A DNA stretch of 64,000 bases from Temnopleurus reevesii. Lineage: Eukaryota > Echinodermata > Echinoidea > Temnopleuroida > Temnopleuridae. Below the pieces are notes generated by a model. It saw only the letters and a program-made list of their open reading frames with translations. It had not been told where the DNA came from and ran no database searches. Position numbers and translations under genes: made by a program. The stretch is taken from positions 15,836 through 79,835 of the forward strand of contig BQKZ01001611.1 in assembly GCA_036244855.1 (NCBI GenBank), read 5' to 3'. This document shows, one piece after another, positions 1 to 11,972 of the stretch (the first letter of the stretch is position 1; each line of letters starts with the position of its first letter).

Positions 1-300
1 CCACCCCCGTTCAACAATACAAAAAATATTCGTTGGAATGCGGAAATAACATTGGCACAATGCACACAGTCGATATGAAGAGTTGAACGGATTACAGAAA
101 GCCAGCGGAAGGACGAAACTTCGAATTATCACATATAATAAGGTTTGCTGTTACAGTTTACAGTTCTCTAACAGTTGGCTCGTCGGTTTTACATGCATCT
201 ACAACAATTTTAAGGAATATTAGGACCTACTAGTACTACTCTACTTGCAAATTTTCATTTCATTTGCCCGTGAAGCGCCAGCGGGAATCGAAAAGTCACC
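1..300 (+). promoter_or_regulatory. CYBA upstream region / probable 5' UTR
   Basis: The 300 bases before the CYBA start codon hold no recognisable coding sequence or clear TATA box. They must contain at least part of the 5' UTR, and perhaps the promoter, because the ATG is so close to the window edge. Confidence 0.35.
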
Positions 301-379
301 ATGCCGGAGTCTAAGGACAAGATGATCACCAACGAATGGGCGATGTGGGCTAACGAACACGCATTTGTTAGTGCAATAG
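301..379 (+). CDS. CYBA: CYBA coding exon 1
   Basis: Starts at ATG 301 and runs 26 codons plus one base to donor GTAAGC at 380. It encodes the N-terminal NEWAMWANE block, matching human EWAMWANE. The first of two Met codons is used; the second (codon 8) would also keep the conserved block. Confidence 0.85.
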
Positions 380-3300
380 GTAAGCTCACAAATCAACACT
401 TTTAAGTCATGAAATTGTACAGAAACTATTTGTAAGGCCATACCTTTTAATGACCATATTCCAGGAGAATCTGGTTTAGTTTGGTTTTGGTGTTATTTTC
501 CATATAAAAATTAAAATACAAACACGAATTCAAATTGATGTAAATACTAAATCATAAATGAGATACAAAAAAAAAAAGGTCAAACACAATATAGGAATTT
601 AGAAAGTGAAGCAATGTACGTTGTATTTCGTTTTTACTTAACATGTATATTGTCAATATTATCTTGAATATCCTTGTTAATAGGGTGAATATTATGTTAG
701 TCATGGGAGTTTTAGATAGTGAAAATCCAATTACTGGACAGCATGGTAATTTACCGGATGCGTATTGTAATCGTGCACCTGCAGAAAAAAAGTGCACATG
801 TTGTAGCGCAGCGATTACACCAATATGGAGTGTTTGAAGTGATGAGATAAAAAATATTTCAGTTTATTTTCATGGTTGTAAATAGCTGAAATATGTTGAC
901 AATGTTATTAATTGTGAAATCTTATTTGTGTCCGGTAACTGGATCTGCCAGTATATGCGCAGTGCCGATTAACAGTGGTGCAAATGTCCAAAATCGCTTA
1001 ATCGCCAACATTTTTCATCAAATTAAAGAAGAACACAGTGGTAATAAATTAATAATGTGTGGTGCACAGAAAAAAAAAACAAGCACAATTTATCATTTTC
1101 CTAATGAAAAATAGGATTTACACTGTAGTACAAAATACGGTATATACACATTATTATCAAAGTACATGTATGCTATACCCATTATGGGCCCAGTTCTGAA
1201 GAGAAAAAAAATTATTTCTAAATATTCCCAATTCAACATCGGGAATTAGCCCCCTCAATTTGTAATTATCTTTAATGCGTAATTACCTCAATCACATAAA
1301 AATGTCACGAACTTACATTTTTTAATACTTCAAATTGTATTGTACATCAAATTCTTATAAAAAGTAAATTCATTTAAACATTCAGAATAAGCCTGACAGA
1401 AGTAACTTGTCTTTTCAAGAGGTACATGTAGATGTGGCCTCCTTAATCAACAATTTTGTATAAAGTTGTAGAATTAATTCAAAATACAGTAAGAATTTAA
1501 TTTTGATGAACTGACTCTATTTTTCTCAAATTATTATATTCATTTTTGTTTTATTACCAGATGTACTTGTTGAGTTTCCAGGTATATTGGTCATCTGACT
1601 CTTATTATGCTTGTATGCCTGCTGTCACATTAATTCACCCATCATATTAATTCATACATCATATGAATTTCTACAAAATCGATGAAATATGACAAATCTG
1701 ATATCACCATCATGAAGAGGGTTGTTTATTTTCCTTTGCTGGAAATTTTCTTAGCAAAAGGACCAAAAACAATGAAAATATTGTCAAAAGATTGGCAGAT
1801 TTGCTTGCATTTGCAGAAAAACACGGATCTCGCGACACTAATCTGAATCCTTCTGATTTTCGAACAATTATCATCAAATTTGTAAGTTAGCAGTCATTAC
1901 ATTCGATTCCTTGATATTTCGTGGTCAAACTAGTGTAAATTTTTTCATCTTAGATGGAAGAAGTTTTACGGTAAATATCGCGATATCTCCGTGATTCTTT
2001 TGTGAATTGATTTTATTTTTAGAAATATTTGAAGCCTAAAATATGTAGTTTCATTTCCTGCCAAGATTTTAGATAATAATTTTGTATTTTAAGAGATATA
2101 TGTTGCTAAGTACGACAATCTAAAATGCCCAAGAAAAACTATACAAAGTAGTGTGACCCCATCGTAAATAGGCCTATCGATTTTTGAAGTGCCTCTGTGA
2201 GAGTGTCAATGTATTCAATTAAATCAAGAAAAACAATATTTTTTTGTCCTTCTCTGACTGATGATATTCCTTGTTTTTCTTGACAGTGATGTTGATGGGT
2301 GGAATTACTGGTGTGTTTGGATTCGATGGAGCTGCCTTTGCATACTTCACAATGTATCCTTGAAATTTATACATAGCTCTAGAATGACTTTAAACCTTTA
2401 TAATTAATCTGTGTCATTTTGTACAAATTAGTAAATATATAATCAATTTTTCCATTGCAACTTATAACAAATTGTTACTCAAATCAAAGAGATAAAAAGA
2501 AATTTGTATTGAATTGTATCATTAATTTCTTTTGCACAACTTATTGTATTTATTTATATAGTAACTAAACAATTGAGCTCCATCTAGCCCTCCCCCACCA
2601 GAGTTTTTAATCTTATTAATTCATTGCTCATTTTTTTCTTCTATATACATAAAGTTCTGGGGTTACATGTAATTGCACAAAATGGTCTGAGCTATTATCT
2701 TTTTGCTAAGACATCTTAACTTCTTAGGCAATTCTCTAAACATAGACACAGACATTGATAAGTCTACATGTACATGTATGATACACCCCTTAAGAATAAT
2801 TAGCAAGAAGTGGAAATATATAATAGCCAATACCATTTTGTGCAATTGGCCTCCCCTCTTTTTTTTTTTTAAATTATAAGATAAGACAGTAAAAGTTTGT
2901 CATTTAAAGGTCTTTTTGAGGCACTGGACAATATGATCCCCATTTTTATCATTATCCATTTTTATTTGTTTCAAATCAACAACTTATGAGTTGAAAATAA
3001 TCCTTGCATTATTTATATAATTGATATGAAAAGGGGAATAGAGACCCAAGAGTTAGGGATTTTATGTTTTGAAAGGTCCCCTTTTCCTACCAGGTCTGTA
3101 TTCTAAGTACCTGTTTTATATTCAGGGTAAGTCATACTTCTTCAGGCTCAGAACAATCGGCCTGTTATCCCACTATCCTGAGATTCATAACGAGAACAGG
3201 CAAGCAAGGAATCTCGGATTATACAAGATGTTTTTATTATTTTGCAAACTCATTCCTTGAATAAATATACACCTCTTGATATGCCTAAAATTTCCTGCTT

Positions 3301-6300
3301 TGAAAAGTAACATTATTTTATGTACTACAATGTATTCCAAAGCAGACAGCCTTTCCTTAGTGCTGTGCTATTTCTGGTTAGTGTGGTGTGGTGTACATTT
3401 ATGCAGCATTAAATTTCCTGCTGTTCACCTACTGTAGCACTCATGCGAAACATCCAAATCATGATCTACTGATGCATGTATAGTCGGTTATGTTTTATAC
3501 AATGTAAGGTATCATTAGAAATCGAATCAATAACCTTCGAACAATGACAAACAGGGAAATTTGACTTAGAACGCCTTACGGTGCAACTTGAATTCTTTGG
3601 GTACCTGTTTATCACTGTAAATTTCAGGAAAAGTGATCACATTTACATTATGATTACTGGACCATATAGATTGTTCTGAGCTTTTAAAGTCATAACAGGT
3701 AGCGAAGGATTGTGACTTTCACTGTATGACAGAAGGAGAAAGTGCCTAAATGGAAATAAATCTCATTTATTCTTTCACATTAGCACTGATTAACGTTCTT
3801 CTTTGTAATCAGGCATGTTTACAGTATGTAAAATCCGAATCATCTTTTTGGTCAAAATTCCACGTTTTGTTATTCCCATTCCAATTTCTAATCTGATTCA
3901 TTTTCCCATGATCATGATGTTCCATTTAAAGGGAGCCTATGTAGTGACTACCAGTACCTACTTTCTTTTCTTTCTCTCTCTCTTTCTATCTCTTTTGTGA
4001 CCATTTTACCTGGTTAGATAACGGTAGTAGGAAATGATTGTGCTCTTTTGACGATGATTAAGGAAATAAGGACAGTTTTGATGTTAGTGTGGTATCACAC
4101 TGTACGCCCTAGATATGTGTCTACAGTACGTAACCAAGCATGAACGCTTCCCAAAGCTATAATGTTCAGTAAACAGTTTCAATTTCTTTCTCATTCTGAT
4201 GTGTGAGAAGATATGAATATGGATGTTTAGACTATATATCCGGGTTTTGATCGAAAGAGAAAGTGGAATTGTGATTTATCATGATATTTACAATGACTCC
4301 TCCATGTATTCAATGTTGGTGTGCAAGTCATTATTCTGGAATATGTCTGGCCTGATTCTATTATTTACATGTACATGTACAGAATAATTTGTAAAAATAC
4401 TTTGTATGTCTGGTTGTAAATAACCGCGAACTCATTGTCTCCATATTTTGTATGTTTGTAAAAAATACTACATACATGTACTCCATGTACTGCACCATTT
4501 TGGTATTTTTTCTATTGTTTGAGGTGTGAAATGTAAACTTACAATGTGTATTTTTGTTCCCAAATGAAGTAGAATAAACTGGAATAAGATGGAAATGTAA
4601 TGTAAAACGTTGGTAATGAATGAAATATTTATTTTGCCAGTATGGTTTGTTGGATTTTTTCATAGGGTTACGGATGGTTGACAGTGGAATTTTTTTCTCG
4701 AAAGCAAATCGTTACTTTCTGTAGTTTTGGTATGAGTTTTATACTATAGAGTTGTTGCTCTGTTATTGCTTCAACACTTCACAATGTAGTCAACCTCAAA
4801 GCAAAGGTACATGTAAAGCAACTGCATTCTGCACCAATATGGGTTGGGGTTAAAGCCAAGTTAGAACATTTTTTTTTAAAGAAGTCATGTTTTGGAACAA
4901 AAGATTAAAACATCCAGGTTTAATAGGCCTACATGTAAATGTAGTTCTGCTGAAAGTTCATTGTAAACATGTTACACTGTCCAACCTCATTAGTAAGAGC
5001 ACTGATATATTACAGGTTTTCATTGTAATGGGGTGATTTTTAAGACTCAAATTCTTTGTTTTTTATTGCATTTGAGCCCTACATGACAGTATTTTAATAT
5101 AACAAGATAGTTTTGCTTTTTCCCAAAGACCTTGTTTTAAAGAGGTTCAGCCATATTATGGAACTTTAACATCGTCAACTGAGCAAGGAAATCACCTTAT
5201 ACACCAAGAAGTTTATGATAAATAAGAGCCTAAAAATGTACAAACAATGAAGAACAGTTGAAATAATACAATACCCCTTTCTTGAGTCAAACTTGGTGCA
5301 ATTTTTCTTGCTGATTTAATCCAAATTTACAATTTGAAATTATTTGCAAAACCAAATGAAATTCCTTAAATTTTGAGTCAAATATGTTAATAAAATTAAA
5401 CTTTTTGCTGTATAATAATTCAATTCCAATGTAAGCATTAGGTATATGGTCCTTAACTTTGGAATATCAGAGTTGCAGGTGTGATGGTGCTTATCATTGA
5501 ATACCCCAGAGGGATGAGACGAAAAGGAAGTACTGTGGAGAGAAGGTAAGTGGAAGATTTTTGTCCTTCTTCTTCTTCTCCTTCTTCTCCTTCTTCTTCC
5601 TCTTCTTCTTCTTTTTCTTCTTCTTCTTTTTCTTCTTCTTCTTCTTCTTCTTCTTCTTCTTCTTCTTCTTCTTTCTCTTCTTCTTGTTTTTTTTCTTCTT
5701 CTTCTTCTTGTTCTTTTTTCTTTCTTCTTCTTCTTGTTCTTTTTTTAACAATCAAGGAAAGGATCTTTAGAAATACTATACAAAAGCACATCTGCAACAC
5801 AACCATTGTGGGTGAATATAAATTTCAGAGATTTTTTTTGGTGCTCATTATTGAATACTCCAATGGAATTAAACGAAAGAGGGACATAAGTAAAAGAGAT
5901 GAACCATGAAAAATATTCTTTAAAACAACATAATGAAACATAAGTCAGTGTGAAAAGGGGATGAGGGGGTTAGATAAATGGAGGGTTTGATGGCAATAAT
6001 TTGATGTTTTTCCTTTCAATTTATTTACAGATTCCAGAGCGTTCTTCACCCAGTCCTGTTGGCATTTTCTCCAATCACCACCAGCTAATTCGTTAGATTC
6101 ATCTTCTATCTCTTGTGAGTACAGCTGTATGTCCTCAGATTGTGTATAGGGCGCCGTAGTGTAGTGGTTCTGACTCTCGTTTTTCAACCAGAGGGTCGTA
6201 GGTTCAAATCCCACCCATTGCGTTAATTTCCTTCAGCAAGAAATTCATCCACATTGTGCTGCACTCGATCCAGGTGAGGTAAAGGGGGACGACAGGAAGA

Positions 6301-7951
6301 AATTCCTTGTAATGCGGGGCGCCGTAATGGTTGCCAGCTACATGTAGAGCCGGGTAATAGTGAGTGTAAAGCTTTTAGCGCCATGAGCACCGATAAGGTG
6401 GACCTGTGTGCTATACAAGTAGCCACCATTATTATTATTATTATCAAAAGAAGAGTCTACCCAAGAATAATAATTCTTCAACAGGAGCAGAAAAGTCAGA
6501 CAAACAGAACACAAAATAAGTTTGAGAAAAATCGGATAACTAACATGAAGATTAAATGTCTCTAAAATTTTTATACAAATTGGCAACAGATGGCATCACA
6601 TGTGCACAACTGACTATTTATTCATATCAATGTGTTTAAATGTTACTTTTCCCCCACAAATATGAGTTTCTCAAAACTTTAACTATATGATATCTCCAAG
6701 AGAGATATATGTAACCCTATTTGCATGTTTAATGTTCAAACTTTGTATCTCTCTGTAGAAATGATTTTCCACAATAATTATAAACAACATTATGGTCAGT
6801 AGTGCACCATGACATCATTAAAATGGCAACATGTTTGAACATTTTCACTGATTTGCCCATTTTTTCACATCATTAAATATTCATAATCATGTTACCTGTC
6901 AGATTTTCTTGTAATTGTTTGTTCTGCTGAACAAATGCCTCTGCTTCTGACCATTCTTTTAATGGCCTGCTGAAAGCTGACATCACTCTTCTTCACAGCA
7001 AAACTGGTTAAAGCATTCATTTTAGTTATCACACAGTTTTCCATTTTATCTAACACAGGAAATGTAGTATATGACATGCACAAACCATTTTAATCTTAAG
7101 GACAACCTGGGCCCCGTAACATAAAGGTTTGCGATGAATCGCTATTTGATTTTGCAATCAATTGCACACTTTAGCACATGATTTGCCATAGACTTGCGAT
7201 TGATATTAATCACTCTCAGATTAGCAATTAATCGCAAACCTTTGTTATGGGGCCCAGATTAATCATTACTTAGGTGAAATCAAATCAGCTACTTTATACA
7301 CAACCTTGAGCATTACATTTATAATCAAGAAAAATGAAAATGTTTATACCTTAATGTAGAAATCAAACAACATCTTGGTAATTCCATAAATGAATGGACC
7401 AATTTTGTGACATTTTGGTGTTCCCGTGAATCCACCAATTTTTAATTGCCCCTTTGGTTTGGTTATAATGTAAATAATGTTAGTGTTCACATGTATTAAA
7501 GGATGCAAAGTAAAATTTAGAATTGGCTTCTCTTCTACAATATGTATCCTCACCATATAAAAATATATAAGGGTACAATGTAACAGAAACACCAACATGA
7601 CACAAATTGGCCTCCCTGTTTATGTAAATATGTTACTCTGCAAAACAAATATTAATTTCCTCATGCAATCTCTGCATATTGATAATCTTTGTAATTTGCA
7701 GGTTGAGTATTCCCTGTGCCTTCCAGTTCCCAACACTTCTCGGGGGAATCTGCCTCTTTGTTGCAGCTCTCATCTACTTCAAGGCTGCCCTCGGTGGCGA
7801 GAGCTGGCAAGCGAGCAAGTCCAATGTCCAGCGAAGCAAGACCCTAACCAACAGACCACCTGAGAACCCACCACCACGCCCACCCACGCAGGGCTCTTCT
7901 AATGAAGGGTTCACAGAGGTACCGCTAGAGAAGGTCGCTGCAGCCAATTAA
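301..7951 (+). CDS. CYBA: p22phox, cytochrome b-245 light chain (five exons; in-frame stop in exon 4)
   Basis: Small membrane subunit that stabilises NOX catalytic subunits and docks p47phox for superoxide production. Coding exons are 301-379, 2287-2353, 5471-5545, 6031-6114 and 7702-7951. They total 555 nt (184 codons plus stop; human p22phox has 195 residues). Visible family marks are NEWAMWANE near the N-terminus, the IVAGV segment followed by EYPRG and KGSTVER (about residues 49-73), a hydrophobic FVRFIFYLLLSIP segment, the block LIYFKAALGGESW, and the proline-rich p47phox SH3 ligand RPPENPPPRPP (about 153-163). The last segment is acidic and Ala-rich. All phases match across introns. Exon 4 has TAA at 6086-6088 (codon 93), aligned with human Tyr87, so the gene as written would stop halfway. 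The position of the human heme-ligand candidate His94 is Tyr here. Family assignment is firm. Whether the locus is functional is open: sequencing error, null allele or pseudogene. Confidence 0.9.
2287..2353 (+). CDS. CYBA: CYBA coding exon 2
   Basis: Acceptor TTTTTCTTGACAG precedes 2287 and donor GTATCC follows 2353. The encoded hydrophobic segment contains the family GGI motif and a run of aromatic residues (FAYFT) before IVAGV in the next exon. The donor is weaker than those of the other exons. Confidence 0.8.
2354..5470 (+). other. CYBA intron 2, no gene seen
   Basis: AT-rich intron with several ACATGTAC motifs. Around 4977-5060 there is a fragment resembling the AGTCAAACCTCATTATAA foldback family (seen whole at 12079 and 23708). 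Nothing else recognised. Confidence 0.5.
5471..5545 (+). CDS. CYBA: CYBA coding exon 3
   Basis: Encodes IVAGVMVLIIEYPRGMRRKG, then STVER, the most conserved stretch of the family. Acceptor is ATATCAG and donor is GTAAGT. A long TTC tract starts about 15 bases after the donor, and a decayed copy of this exon lies at 5829-5896. Confidence 0.9.
5561..5746 (+). repeat. TTC microsatellite in CYBA intron 3
   Basis: About 185 bases of nearly pure (TTC)n with TTTTTC interruptions, starting roughly 15 bases after the exon 3 donor. It generates spurious Ser/Phe/Glu/Lys-rich reading frames on both strands, which are not genes. Confidence 0.95.
5829..5896 (+). pseudogene. Ghost copy of CYBA exon 3 in intron 3
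   Basis: After an acceptor-like AATTTCAG, this stretch aligns base by base with exon 3. The translated frame gives LVLIIEYSNGIKRKR, against VMVLIIEYPRGMRRK in the exon. The donor is lost, and a small deletion shifts the frame near its start. It lies about 358 bases downstream of the parent exon, beyond the TTC tract, so it looks like an old local tandem duplication. Confidence 0.75.
6031..6114 (+). CDS. CYBA: CYBA coding exon 4, with in-frame TAA
   Basis: Strong acceptor (TTCAATTTATTTACAG) and donor (GTGAGT); 84 nt, phase 2 in and out. Around the stop it reads FSPITTS-stop-FVRFIFYLL, against human FGPFTRNYYVRAVLHLL. The TAA at 6086-6088 replaces the first of two tyrosines, and the rest of the exon stays open and conserved. 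Because 84 is a multiple of three with equal phases, skipping this exon would keep the frame and remove 28 residues. Confidence 0.75.
6149..6447 (+). mobile_element. tRNA-derived SINE in CYBA intron 4
   Basis: The head has a tRNA-like A box (TAGTGTAGTGG) and B box (GGTTCAAATCC) about 40 bases apart. It is followed by a body with TTTCCTTCAGCAAGAAATTC and a 3' part ending GCTATACAAGTAGCCA then (TTA)n. A diverged second copy is at 31989-32200. The element begins about 34 bases after the exon 4 donor. No proteins are encoded. Confidence 0.85.
6448..6890 (+). repeat. Dispersed repeat shared with a copine intron
   Basis: Starts AAAAGAAGAGTCTACCC directly after the SINE tail. It shares long blocks with 30050-30508, including TTTGAGAAAAATC, a CCTATTTGCATGTTTA block and TTTGTATCT-CTGTAGAAATGAT. 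The other copy ends GGGTAGACTCTTCTTTT, the inverse of this start, so the intact element probably had inverted ends. Confidence 0.65.
7109..7256. mobile_element. Foldback element, GGGCCCCGTAACATAAAGG family
   Basis: Nearly perfect inverted repeats: GGCCCCGTAACATAAAGG at the left and its complement (CCTTTGTTATGGGGCC) at the right, with GCGAT/ATCGC runs inside. Other members are at 35782, 48723 and 59555. Non-coding MITE-like element. Confidence 0.85.
7702..7951 (+). CDS. CYBA: CYBA coding exon 5 (last)
   Basis: Acceptor GTAATTTGCAG precedes 7702; stop TAA at 7949-7951. Encodes the last membrane segment, LIYFKAALGGESW, the SH3-binding PPENPPPRPP and a short acidic/Ala tail. Human CYBA splits this part into two exons; here it is one. 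Confidence 0.9.
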
Positions 7952-9246
7952 TCCAGTGAGGAATCACTTGAAGAAGGTGCCACCTGCCTTTTAGACCAAA
8001 GAAAGACAAGAACCGGTCATTTCCACCCTTAGATTACAGAGGAAAATCAGAATAGTTTCTACTTGATCATCCACCAATTAGTACCTTTTTCCACTCAATT
8101 TAAAATTCATGGAACTCAAACATCATGCCATCCCATCCCCTCAGTGGTACCCTTAAAAATACCTTCCAGCTGAGACCTCTGGTCACGATCATCTGTTCTG
8201 CATAGACCTGTAAATCAATGCCAACAAGAATGGCCAACATAGAGATAGTCCACTCACTGAGTGTGGAGGCGCGATCAGAGGGGTATACATATTAGAGGGT
8301 TATGTAAGGACTCTGTGGTTGAGTGCAGTGCAGTCCCTGTGTGTACAGTGTAAGTGAATATGCAGAGGTGGGTGCTATCAGAACACTCAGTCCTCAACTG
8401 GACTAACATAGAGACTGCTAATGCACCTTATAGGCTCTATAGTGTTGGCGCCATTTGTGGAGGTGAACAACACAAGGGATTGCAGCTAGAGGCTTTGCCT
8501 GAAGGCTATCCTAGAACAGATCCCTGTCCAATACAGTAGGTCAACCCAGATTCCCCCTTCCCAAACATTCTTGTTGAGCAAGTTCAAATTATTGTGCAAA
8601 TGTGTCATTCCAAATTCTATGTAGGTGGTAAATATTTTGAGTACTTTTTAAATATATTTTGATATAAATCCTTATTTATCCATGAATAACTAGCATTTTA
8701 CTTGATTTTAATATGAGCCTGTTTAAGGAGCTTGAGCCTTTCGTTACAATTATGACTATTGTAGAATGGTGGACCTAGTGTTTGCTAATAATTTGCTTTA
8801 CCGTATGAGTTCCAGTGTCCGGCTGCTTAAGCAGTTTTGCTCTTCCACAAGTCACAAGATCCAGCATTTCAAGTTTATTTTCAGATCATAATTTAGTCGA
8901 AATTCTGGGCTTTTAATTGATGTGCATAACTTAATGAATGGCGCCCATATATTAGCGCAGCAATCAGCGATCACTAAGCGATATGAGGCGGGTGTAGCCG
9001 GCCACCTGCCTGGTGATTTGAGACTAAATAGGGATTGTGTTGAAGCGTACGTGCGCTTATTAAAGCGCGCGCATTTAACCTAAGTGCGCGCCATTTGCAC
9101 GCCATAAACAAACTGCATGAGGTTTGGTGGCCAGTGACACCCCCATGACCGAAAACAGGTGCTCATACGGTAAATATTAAACAAAAAATGTTATGTCATC
9201 AGTCTCAGACAGTGTGGCATTGTGCATCCATTAAAGCTTTAATAAA
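7952..9246 (+). other. CYBA: Probable CYBA 3' UTR with candidate poly(A) signal at 9241
   Basis: No coding exon is seen after the stop. An AATAAA at 9241-9246 followed by TTCTGTTGC and a T-run is a reasonable poly(A) signal. An inverted-repeat element (8797-9174) would lie in the UTR. An ATTAAA near 10525 is an alternative. No transcript evidence. Confidence 0.4.
8797..9174. mobile_element. MITE-like element with TTTACCGTATGAG ends
   Basis: TTTACCGTATGAG at 8797 is repeated as its exact complement CTCATACGGTAAA at 9162-9174. The inside is GC-richer than its surroundings (GCGCGCGC patches near 9060-9110) and holds no protein. It lies in the likely CYBA 3' UTR. Confidence 0.65.
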
Positions 9247-9249
9247 TGT

Positions 9250-11379
9250 AATTTCTGTTGCTTGATAATACTTTGTTTTTTTTTTCATTTTCATAATATC
9301 TATGATGACACTCAAACTACTAAGCCTTTACAGGTAAAAGTGCTATCACACATTCTATTGTGAAAATATTTGTACAAGTTTTGTTTGTCTATATTTGTTT
9401 GTTTTTAGAAAACTTATTTGTATAGTTTGTTTTCCTTATTTTTCTTATAATGGCTGGTCCATTCAAAAACACAAGGTAGCATAAATAACTAAAGGTATTT
9501 ACTGTATTTTTGATTTTTTTGTTTTATCAAATCACATCCCTCTGAAGAAACCCTAACCTAATAAGAATTCAAACTTCTTCAATTCTAATGGACAAAAGCA
9601 GTAAAATTTTGCTTGAGCACTTATTTCATTCTTTGCACTTGAAGCTGTCATGACGATAGCTTTTTTTAAAATAGAGTAATAGAAATAAAATGAAGAAATA
9701 TATTATTGTCAGCCCACATTTATTTGTATTAAGATAACAATGAGTGTTGCGTAAATTATTTTAGCATGAGAAATATATGTTTTCCTCTTGTACCTTTATA
9801 CCTGCCAACCATTATGATTTCTTTATCCTTTCCTGGTTTACTGTACCATGTATGTTGCTGTAATAAGAACACAATTGTCATGGGAACACTTGAAATGCTG
9901 GCAAGTATGGATGCATATGTATGTACAGCTGTGCTACTTGAACGGTGCTGTGAAATAGCCTGTTCATTTTTCTGTAAGAACTTGAGAACGATTGTGGTAT
10001 GGGGAGAGTGTAGCGATTAATATTTTTATTACAAAAACTTTCGGTAAATCTCTTCAGGAAGAGAGTTCAAAACTACAATTGATATGCAGTTAGGGAAAGT
10101 ATATACCAGTCCTTGGTGTATACCACAAATATGAACGATTTCTGATGTCGTCCACCCTCCTAATGTAATGACTAAAGATACAACTCAGAAAATCATGTGT
10201 AATTTCATTTCTTACCAAAATGTGGTGTGCAGTTAAGAAATGTTTTTAAATTTCCAAGTTGATTACGGGTGCCTTACATTCTTTCAAATTTTAACTTTTT
10301 GTAAAATTAATCAAAGCATGGAAGGTATCCAATAGCGCTCATATCTAACGAAAAGGCTTATATCTTTCATCTGGTGTAGCAGAATGTAATTGAATTATGT
10401 ATGTTTTATTGTCAGTGCTATTTGGTAAATATAATATATTCTTCTATATGTATTTCTTAATGTATATGTATGTTGGTACTCTATGCATTATTTGATATTT
10501 TTGTACACAGTTCAAGTAAACATTAAAGTGCTGTATACAGTAGAGGGAACTGGTAAAATTACTTAATTGTTAAAAAATATGTAGCACATGATCTATAGAA
10601 ATATACTTTTTACTACACAGGAAAGTCACAGAATGTTGATAGTGGTGCTTTAATTAAAAGTTTTGTATACATGTAGAAGGTCTTTCCGTGGAGTTGGGTC
10701 AACTTTTCAATGTAATGTCCATGTAACAAGGGTATATAACTTTCTCATTCCACCTAGATATTAAAGACACTGTTTAACATTGCGGTTGCACAATTTACAC
10801 AATTCTCAAACCAAGCTGTCTGTCCTATCGAAATATATTCAGATAGATGAAAAATCAACAGTGGATGCAAAAATAAAGAAAGTTATTCATGCACTATCAA
10901 GATATCTATGAACATTGAAGTAAAGCATAGGACCCACGCATTAATTCCAGTACAAAGCCTATGGAGGCGACGTTTTACATTTTTGTTTGTTTAAAGCACT
11001 AAACGTTGACTTTAAAGCCTGATATTTTCCCAATTTAGTTTATATGCACTTTAATTCAGATATATGTTTATTATGATCTACCCATGGAAACAAAAATTGC
11101 CCTGCTCTCTTCTCAGTACTACACATTCATTTTGAAACCTTGTCTGGATTTGATGCAACAGGCATACAAAATATACCTACATTACCTGGACATCATGTTG
11201 CTTTTACATTGCAAGGAATTGTAACTTGTCAAATTGCAATATGCCATGGTCTTTGAGGAATGTTGTGAGAGAGACGCAATTTGTGCAAATGCTATAATTG
11301 GACTGTATTTGTCTAGTTTGAAAAAGGCATGCATTTTTAGTTCTGGTATGTTACCAAAAAATTGACCCAACCCCATGGA
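9250..11379. other. Intergenic stretch between CYBA and the copine, nothing recognised
   Basis: AT-rich sequence with only short random reading frames. No family member, RNA gene or clear repeat unit was recognised. Confidence 0.5.
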
Positions 11380-11970
11380 AATACCCAGAAGGAAAGGAGA
11401 AGAGAGAGGTACAAAGAGCTAAAGTGCACAGTACGAGATGACAAATAGAATGCAAGGGAGCTGAGAAGAAAGAGGGGTATTAAAGGACAGAGGGATGAGT
11501 AGGGAGGAGTGGGGAGAAAGAGAAGTGACAGAATAGAGGGAGACAAGGAGAGAATGAAGGAGAGAATGTCAGAAGCATAACACGGAGGGAGAGAGAAAGA
11601 GAAGATGTATAGAATACAGGGGAGCTAAGGAGCGGATGAAGGAGAGAAGGTAAGAGAAGTTACGGGGAGGCAGTGAGAAAGAGAAGATGTAGAAAATACA
11701 GGGGAGCCAAGAAGATTAAGGAGGGAAGGTAAGAGGAGTTACGGGGAGGCAGAGAGAAAGAGAAGATGTATAGAGTGGAGGGGAGCCAAGGAAAGGTTGA
11801 AGGAGAGAAAAGAAGAGGAGTAACAGCAGGCAGAGAGAAAGAGAAGATGTATAGAATGGAGGGGAGTCAAAGAGAGGATGAAGGAGAGAAGGTAAGAGGA
11901 GAAAGAGGATGTAGGAGATAAGGGAAGAGAGGAATAACTGGAGGCAGAGGGAAAGGTGAGGGTGGAGGAG
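11380..11970. repeat. Purine-strand minisatellite, ~80 bp period
   Basis: The + strand is almost all A and G. The marker GAGAAAGAGAAGATGTA recurs near 11593, 11674, 11753 and 11834, a period of about 80 bases, with linked phrases such as GTTACGGGGAGGCAG and CAGGGGAGC. Units are diverged. Such strand asymmetry can form triplex DNA. Not coding. Confidence 0.85.
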
Positions 11971-11972
11971 AT

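Noticed and set aside
3110..3140. Recursive splice site (TTATATTCAGGGTAAGTC) in CYBA intron 2
   Set aside because: A recursive site needs CAG directly followed by GTAAGT; here an extra G intervenes, and no other support is visible.
3150..3185. Large-subunit rRNA fragment (GGCCTGTTATCCCACTATCC)
   Set aside because: The GCCTGTTATCCC match is short, the flanks do not follow rRNA, and nuclear copies would be expected to extend further.
6086..6088. Programmed recoding of the CYBA stop
   Set aside because: UAA is not a selenocysteine codon, and no readthrough context or structure is evident. Error, null allele or pseudogene is simpler.
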